Shown one piece after another: positions 7,289 through 10,876 of a stretch of DNA of 10,876 nt. Position 1 is the first letter of the stretch. Each line of letters opens with the position of its first letter. A program made the position numbers and the translations under genes. Source of the DNA: Acidimicrobiaceae bacterium. Lineage in GTDB: Bacteria; Actinomycetota; Acidimicrobiia; Acidimicrobiales; Bog-793. The DNA lies in the NCBI GenBank assembly GCA_027459565.1, contig DAIDIA010000150.1:1-10876 (forward strand). The letters run 5' to 3'. The notes beneath the pieces were generated by a model that worked only from the letters and a program-made list of their open reading frames with translations, was not told the DNA's origin and searched no databases.

Positions 7289-7315
7289 TTAGCACTCTGA
7301 CCTTTGGAGTGCCAA
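7289..7315 (-). promoter_or_regulatory. CIRCE operator (HrcA binding site)
   Basis: Read on the minus strand the element is TTGGCACTC-N9-GAGTGCTAA. It differs from the CIRCE consensus TTAGCACTC-N9-GAGTGCTAA at one base in the left arm and has the canonical 9-base spacer. It starts at the last base of the -10 hexamer, so it covers the expected transcription start. CIRCE binds the HrcA repressor, which loses activity when unfolded protein titrates GroE. Confidence 0.95.
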
Positions 7316-7343
7316 TGTTAGCCAAACGGCTGGCACTCGGCAA
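7315..7343 (-). promoter_or_regulatory. groES promoter, housekeeping sigma type
   Basis: On the minus strand, TTGCCG (7343-7338) and TAACAT (7320-7315) are separated by exactly 17 bases, each matching the vegetative -35/-10 consensus at four of six positions. The CIRCE operator follows directly, the usual arrangement for HrcA-repressed chaperonin promoters. Confidence 0.7.
7331..7338. promoter_or_regulatory. Extra CIRCE-like half-site in the groES promoter
   Basis: TGGCACTC on the plus strand is an exact inverted copy of the GAGTGCCA at 7307-7314 that forms one arm of CIRCE, with 16 bases between them. It sits in the promoter spacer and shares one base with the -35 hexamer. It may be an accessory HrcA contact, a remnant of a duplicated operator, or chance. 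Confidence 0.45.
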
Positions 7344-7360
7344 CACCGACTGCGAGTTTT

Positions 7361-7380
7361 CTTTCCCGACGGTGGGAAAG
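7361..7380 (-). terminator. Possible stem-loop terminator after tsaD, without a U tract
   Basis: CTTTCCC and GGGAAAG form a perfect 7-bp stem with a 6-base loop, two bases after the tsaD stop codon. On the minus strand it is followed by AAAAC rather than Ts, so classical intrinsic termination is not supported. U-less stem-loops are common at operon ends in actinobacteria, and this one sits between the t6A operon and the groES promoter. Confidence 0.45.
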
Positions 7381-7382
7381 CC

Positions 7383-8453
7383 TCAGCCGGCGCCGGGAAA
7401 GCCGAGGTTGGGAACCGCCCCGAGCCCGAGCGGCGAGGGGCCGTCGACCAAAAGGCGGTAGTGGGCGGCGGCGGCCACCATCGCCGCATTGTCCGTGCAC
7501 ATCGCACGGGAGGGCACATGGACCTTGCGCCCGGTGCGACGGCCCATCTGGGCCATCAGCTCGCGAAGGGGGCCATTCGCGGCGACTCCACCCGCCAGGC
7601 AGATCGACCGGGCCGAGACCGCGTCCGCACACCTCTCGGTCTTCGTGACGAGGACCTCGATCGCGCTCTCCTGGAACGCGGCGGCAACGACCGCACTTGG
7701 CACCTCCGGGTGCGCATCGACGTACTGCACCGCCGCGGTTTTGAGACCAGAGAACGAAAAATCGAGTCCCTCGTTCAACATGGGCGGCGTAAATCGCACG
7801 CGACCGGGCGAGCGGTCGGAGCCAGCAGGTGCGCCGGCGGCCCGCTCGATCGCGGGACCGCCCGGATATCCGAGACCGAGGTACCTCGCCACCTTGTCGA
7901 ATGCCTCACCCGCGGCATCATCGACCGTTGAGCCGAGTACCGAATACTCGCCGGGAGCCACCATCGAGATGAGCAGCGTGTGACCGCCCGAGACCAACAG
8001 GACGACCGCGGGAAATTCCAGTGCGGGATCCTCGAGAAGCGCGGCGTAGAGGTGCGCCTCAAGATGATTGACGCCGACGAAGGGAACTCCCCACGCAAGC
8101 GAGAGCGCCTTCGCAGCGGAGACGCCGACGAGCAGCGGGCCGATCAATCCGGGCCCGTAGGTCGCGCCGACCGCGCCGACCGCGTCGGATCCGTCGAGTG
8201 ATCTTCCCGAGTGGTCACAACCTGCCCCATCGAGCGCCTGTTCGATCAGGGGGATGATCAGCGAGAGGTGGGCGCGCGAAGCGAGCTCGGGCACCACCCC
8301 GCCGTAGGCGCGATGCAGATCAATCTGGCTCGCGACGACAGTGGAGACGATCTGCGTACCCGACCGCAAGATCGCAACGGCCGTCTCATCGCATGAACTC
8401 TCGATCGCGAGGAGGAGGCTCCCCTGGCGGAACGCGGTCGCGCGGTTGTTCAT
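7383..8453 (-). CDS. tsaD: tRNA threonylcarbamoyladenosine transferase TsaD
   Basis: TsaD (Gcp/YgjD) is the catalytic subunit that transfers the threonylcarbamoyl group from threonylcarbamoyl-AMP to A37 of ANN-decoding tRNAs, giving t6A, with TsaB and TsaE. The 356-residue protein shows IESSCDET (17-24), VPELASRAH (54-62), the metal-binding HxxxH as NHLEAH (His130 and His134), SGGHT (155-159), the FSFSGLKTA motif (232-240), GGVAAN (288-293) and a third metal ligand at Asp321 in CTDNAAM. All are intact, so it should be active. The N-terminus is about ten residues longer than usual. The ATG overlaps the rimI stop by four bases (ATGA), indicating translational coupling. It is the last gene of the operon, followed by a stem-loop and the groES promoter. 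Confidence 0.98.
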   Translation of the reverse strand: MNNRATAFRQGSLLLAIESSCDETAVAILRSGTQIVSTVVASQIDLHRAYGGVVPELASRAHLSLIIPLIEQALDGAGCDHSGRSLDGSDAVGAVGATYGPGLIGPLLVGVSAAKALSLAWGVPFVGVNHLEAHLYAALLEDPALEFPAVVLLVSGGHTLLISMVAPGEYSVLGSTVDDAAGEAFDKVARYLGLGYPGGPAIERAAGAPAGSDRSPGRVRFTPPMLNEGLDFSFSGLKTAAVQYVDAHPEVPSAVVAAAFQESAIEVLVTKTERCADAVSARSICLAGGVAANGPLRELMAQMGRRTGRKVHVPSRAMCTDNAAMVAAAAHYRLLVDGPSPLGLGAVPNLGFPGAG

Positions 8454-9028
8454 CTCGGGAGACCGCGCGGGTCGTCGGCGCGCACGAGCAGCGCCCTCTC
8501 CTCAAGCGATGCCCGCACTTTTTCGAGTCGGTGGCGCGATGCCTCCTCGCCCAGGCCGTAGGCCCACATCACGAGGCCGTCCTCGTTCACATCGGCGTAG
8601 TAGTTCTTCCGGATCCCCGCTGGCACAAAACCGAACTGGTGATACAGCGCTTGGGCGGCGGTGTTCGAGACCCGCACTTCGAGAGTCGCGCAGGTCGCGC
8701 CGAGCGCGATCGCGTCGAGGAGGACCCGATAGAGCAGGAGCTTCCCGATGCCGCGCCCCTGATGGGCCGAGTCAACGGCGATCGTCGTCACGTGCGCTTC
8801 GTCAAGAATCATCATCAAGCCGACGTAACCGACGACACGTCGGTGCTCGGAGGCTACGAGATACCTGCGCGTATCGGTGATCGCGAGCTCGTCGCGATAG
8901 AGCGACCGCGACCACGGAGCGCTGAACACCTTCCTCTCGATGGCGATCACCTCGTCGAGATCCGCACCACGCATCGGTTCCACGCGAATCGTGGTGCGTC
9001 GCTCCCTGGAGCGTCGGGGGAATCTCAC
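8450..9028 (-). CDS. rimI: GNAT N-acetyltransferase, RimI-like
   Basis: This 192-residue GNAT protein resembles RimI, which acetylates the N-terminal alanine of ribosomal protein S18 and in some bacteria acts more broadly. The acetyl-CoA pyrophosphate loop is QGRGIG (90-95) in motif A, after VTTIAVD. TLEVRVSN contains the expected catalytic Glu117, and AQALYHQFGF contains the expected general acid Tyr129. RKNYY and DGLVMWA complete the fold. It is longer than the roughly 150-residue E. coli protein, with a basic N-terminal extension of about 12 residues and about 30 residues after the domain ending in a charged helix. The GTG start overlaps the tsaB stop by four bases (GTGA); a later GTG at residue 16 would remove the first strand and is rejected. 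Its place between tsaB and tsaD is conserved in actinobacteria. Confidence 0.92.
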   Translation of the reverse strand: MRFPRRSRERRTTIRVEPMRGADLDEVIAIERKVFSAPWSRSLYRDELAITDTRRYLVASEHRRVVGYVGLMMILDEAHVTTIAVDSAHQGRGIGKLLLYRVLLDAIALGATCATLEVRVSNTAAQALYHQFGFVPAGIRKNYYADVNEDGLVMWAYGLGEEASRHRLEKVRASLEERALLVRADDPRGLPR

Positions 9029-9732
9029 AACCCGGCCCCACGAACCTCGGGGCGCGTGCTCCAGTTGACCTTCGCATCCGCATCACGCAAATAGAGCGGC
9101 TCGAGTTCAGCTCCCGTAACGCCCGCTCCCGCTGCCAGCAAGGGAATCGCAAGCATTCCCAGAACTCCTGCGTCGACATAGCGATCGGTGCCCTCGCCGA
9201 CCACATAGTGGTGATCGCGAATCAGCGTCTCGAAGGTCTTCTCGTAGCGGCTGACTCCATCGCCGACAATGCGCGCTCCCGAGAGCTCGGGACGCGAGCG
9301 GAGGAGTTCCACGCACTCGGCCGGCGTGACGAGCGACATCGCCTCGGGAGCATCGTCGACGGCAAGGACGACCTCCGATCGGCGCATGTCGATCACCGCT
9401 ACCGAACGGACATGGGCGTCTACCACTCCCGCAAGCAGCGCCCTCGTCGAGGTCACTCCCACTACCGGAACTCCGAGCGCGAACGCCAGTGTCTTCGCGG
9501 TGGTGACTCCGACCCTCAGACCAGTGAAGAGGCCGGGACCGATATCGACGGCGATGGCATCAAGCGCATCCATCGCGACGCCTGTCTCTTGCATTACCCT
9601 CATAATCAACGGATGGAGCGTCTCGGTCGAGAGCCTTCCGGGAAGCTCGGCTGCGACGCCGAGCACACCGCGCTCGTTGACGACCGCAGCCCCGACTCCG
9701 ATCGTCGCGCTCTCAAGCGCGAGAATCAGCAC
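9025..9732 (-). CDS. tsaB: t6A biosynthesis protein TsaB
   Basis: TsaB (YeaZ) is the catalytically inactive ASKHA-fold partner that dimerises with TsaD and supports t6A formation. The 235-residue protein starts with the family strand LILALESAT (2-10), has GPGLFTGLRVGV (65-76), which forms part of the TsaD interface, and ends with ELEPLYLRDADAKVNW, the usual TsaB terminus. It lacks the HxxxH metal site of TsaD, as expected. Length is normal for the family. The GTG start lies inside the end of tsaE (overlap of seven bases, GTGCTGA), and the stop overlaps the rimI start. The start is well placed because the first strand begins at once; no strong ribosome binding site is visible, which fits coupled translation. 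Confidence 0.96.
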   Translation of the reverse strand: MLILALESATIGVGAAVVNERGVLGVAAELPGRLSTETLHPLIMRVMQETGVAMDALDAIAVDIGPGLFTGLRVGVTTAKTLAFALGVPVVGVTSTRALLAGVVDAHVRSVAVIDMRRSEVVLAVDDAPEAMSLVTPAECVELLRSRPELSGARIVGDGVSRYEKTFETLIRDHHYVVGEGTDRYVDAGVLGMLAIPLLAAGAGVTGAELEPLYLRDADAKVNWSTRPEVRGAGL

Positions 9733-10226
9733 TTCCCGATGCCGATCTCTCGAATGGCCAGCGTGAGGTCATTCGCGCCTTCGAGCCATCGCGGCGCGAC
9801 CGAGGAGAGACTCGCGATGCGATGGTCTTGCTCGATCGCGAGCGCGACGACGAGTACCGAGGGTCCGAAATGCGAGAGAAAACGTTCGCCCCACTCGATG
9901 AGGGCCACCCAGCCATCCTCGAGCAACTCGTCGAGCGCGAGATCTTCGAGTTCGCGCTCTTCCTCCATGCGCCAGCAGTCCACGTGGGCAACCGGTGGAG
10001 TGCAGTCATACCGGTGACAGAGTGCGAAAGTCGGACTCGTTGCCTCGACCTCGCAGCCGAGCGCGGCGACGAATCCCTTGACAAGGGTTGTCTTGCCAGC
10101 ACCGAGTCCGCCGCTCAGGATCACGGTATCTCCGGCGCGGACCGCGCCTGCGATGACGGCTCCGAGCGCCTTGGTTTCGCACTCGTCACCGAGCCTGAAT
10201 CTGGCGATGAACGAGGCTCCGGTCAC
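9726..10226 (-). CDS. tsaE: t6A biosynthesis ATPase TsaE
   Basis: TsaE (YjeE) is the small P-loop ATPase that binds the TsaBD dimer and is needed for repeated cycles of t6A synthesis. The 166-residue protein has the Walker A motif GGLGAGKTT (39-47), the switch motif SPTF (64-67), HVDCWR (81-86) where most homologues have HxDxYR, and LIEWGERF (109-116) where most have IEWPER. The conserved Asp83, Glu111 and Arg115 are retained. The frame remains open far upstream through the antisense-free part of udg, but the GTG at 10226 overlaps the udg stop by four bases (GTGA) and gives the expected length, so I chose it. The C-terminal half continues 50 residues past the ER motif, which is usual. Confidence 0.95.
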   Translation of the reverse strand: MTGASFIARFRLGDECETKALGAVIAGAVRAGDTVILSGGLGAGKTTLVKGFVAALGCEVEATSPTFALCHRYDCTPPVAHVDCWRMEEERELEDLALDELLEDGWVALIEWGERFLSHFGPSVLVVALAIEQDHRIASLSSVAPRWLEGANDLTLAIREIGIGKC

Positions 10227-10813
10227 GTCGCGTGATCTCCGAGAAGCCCCGCACCGAGCCGAAAATCGGACCGCATCAGATCCAGAACGCCTGTCGGAGA
10301 TCGGAGTGCCGCGGCCGGATGAAAGGTCGGGAGGAGCCGGTATCGGTCGCGCGCGACGACCCTCCCGCGAAGCGTCGAGATCCCGAGCTTCGTGCCAAGG
10401 AGCGCTCTCGTTGCGACATTGCCGAGGGTCATCACAAGCTCCGGGCCAACGAGAGCGATCTGGCGCTCGAGGAAGTGGGCACAGCTGGTGATCTCGGATG
10501 GAGTCGGATTCCGGTTCGCCGGTGGACGGCACTTGACCACATTCGCGATGTAGCACTCCTCGCGTCCAAAACCAAACTCCGTTTGCAGCAGGTCCATGAC
10601 GAGTCGGCCGGAGCGACCCACGAACGGGAGCCCGGAGAGATCCTCCTCGCGACCCGGCGCCTCGCCGACCAGCATCAGCCTCGCACCGGCTGCGCCGGAG
10701 CCAAAGACAACCCTCGAACGCGTGCGACTCAGTCCGCAGGCGACACACCCCCCTGCCTCGATGCGCAGAGCCTCGAGGAGAGAGTCCGGGCGAGGATCAG
10801 GATGGCCGGCCAT
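10223..10813 (-). CDS. udg: Uracil-DNA glycosylase, family 4 (Fe-S)
   Basis: This 196-residue enzyme removes uracil produced by cytosine deamination from DNA, starting base excision repair. The catalytic motif GEAPGREED (50-58) is followed by LPFVGRSG (62-69), and the second motif TFHPAAALR (163-171) contains His165. Four cysteines are positioned as 4Fe-4S ligands in family 4: Cys23 and Cys26 (GCVACGL), Cys95 (VVKCRPPANR) and Cys111 (SCAHFL). I chose the ATG at 10813, ten residues before the first helix and overlapping the alr stop by 17 bases; a GTG at 10849 would add 12 residues lying inside alr. The stop overlaps the tsaE start. Udg is not part of t6A synthesis, so its position between alr and tsaE is probably an operon insertion. 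Confidence 0.95.
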   Translation of the reverse strand: MAGHPDPRPDSLLEALRIEAGGCVACGLSRTRSRVVFGSGAAGARLMLVGEAPGREEDLSGLPFVGRSGRLVMDLLQTEFGFGREECYIANVVKCRPPANRNPTPSEITSCAHFLERQIALVGPELVMTLGNVATRALLGTKLGISTLRGRVVARDRYRLLPTFHPAAALRSPTGVLDLMRSDFRLGAGLLGDHAT

Positions 10814-10876
10814 GCACCACGACCCGGGGAACACGCGGTCCGATCGCACAGAGAATCTCGTAGGAGATGGTGCCGG
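10797..10876 (-). CDS. alr: Alanine racemase, C-terminal fragment
   Basis: The right edge holds the last 25 complete codons of a gene that begins beyond the window. The peptide reads GTISYEILCAIGPRVPRVV, then HGRPS and a TGA. ISYEIL.xIGxRVPR is the conserved C-terminus of alanine racemase, the PLP enzyme that makes D-alanine for peptidoglycan. Alr directly upstream of tsaE is the usual actinobacterial order. The terminus overlaps the udg start by 17 bases. The active-site regions are outside the window, so integrity cannot be judged. Confidence 0.93.
   Translation of the reverse strand, partial: GTISYEILCAIGPRVPRVVVHGRPS

Noticed and set aside
6253..7461. A 402-codon open frame on the plus strand opposite groEL and groES
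   Set aside because: It is antisense to two of the most certain genes in the window and passes through the groES promoter and CIRCE operator. The peptide is low complexity and shows no family motif.
10227..10748. An N-terminal extension of tsaE through udg to 340 residues
   Set aside because: The extension lies wholly inside udg in another frame, and TsaE proteins are about 150-170 residues. The GTGA overlap start gives the expected length.
1..10876. Mobile element, phage, CRISPR array or defence system
   Set aside because: No transposase, integrase, direct-repeat array, toxin-antitoxin pair or restriction gene is visible in any frame, and the gaps between genes are too small to hide one.

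Overview
The window is a roughly 11 kb chromosomal segment of high GC content in which every gene I can support lies on the minus strand, so transcription runs from high to low coordinates. The order alr (3' end) - udg - tsaE - tsaB - rimI - tsaD - groES - groEL, with guaB3 further on, resembles the actinobacterial core locus (compare M. tuberculosis Rv3423c to Rv3410c). The high GC, frequent GTG starts, 4-base stop/start overlaps and a CIRCE-controlled groESL agree with an actinobacterium. An uncultured or deep-branching lineage such as Acidimicrobiia is a guess, not a demonstration.

Region 1 (10876 to 7383) is a tightly packed operon. It holds the last 25 codons of alanine racemase, a family 4-type Fe-S uracil-DNA glycosylase, and the t6A tRNA-modification genes tsaE, tsaB and tsaD with the acetyltransferase gene rimI between the last two. 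All five junctions overlap (17, 4, 8-or-fewer, 4 and 4 bases), which implies one transcript and probable translational coupling. The tsaC/ywlC gene needed to make the threonylcarbamoyl-AMP donor is not in the window.

Region 2 (7382 to 5290) is the groES-groEL chaperonin operon. Its 117-base upstream region holds a recognisable -35/-10 pair with 17-base spacing, a near-perfect CIRCE operator (the HrcA binding site) just downstream of the -10, one extra CIRCE-like half-site, and a stem-loop just after tsaD. The operon ends in a strong rho-independent terminator.

Region 3 (5226 to 1) is a second same-strand group: a Nudix hydrolase of the CoA-diphosphatase type, a DUF2142-type multispanning membrane protein, a GuaB3-type IMP dehydrogenase-related protein with two substituted active-site positions, and a large YfhO-like membrane protein that runs off the left edge with no stop. 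The gaps are 45 to 60 bases, so co-transcription is plausible. The two membrane proteins resemble GT-C-fold envelope-glycan proteins and are the most accessory-looking part of the window.

I see no tRNA, rRNA, CRISPR array, insertion sequence, phage gene or attachment site. No intergenic gap exceeds 120 bases. Most of the window is conserved housekeeping sequence. I do not see a new multi-gene system; the points worth checking are the altered GuaB3 active site, the operator architecture of groES, the inverted repeat before the DUF2142 gene, and the membrane-protein pair around guaB3.
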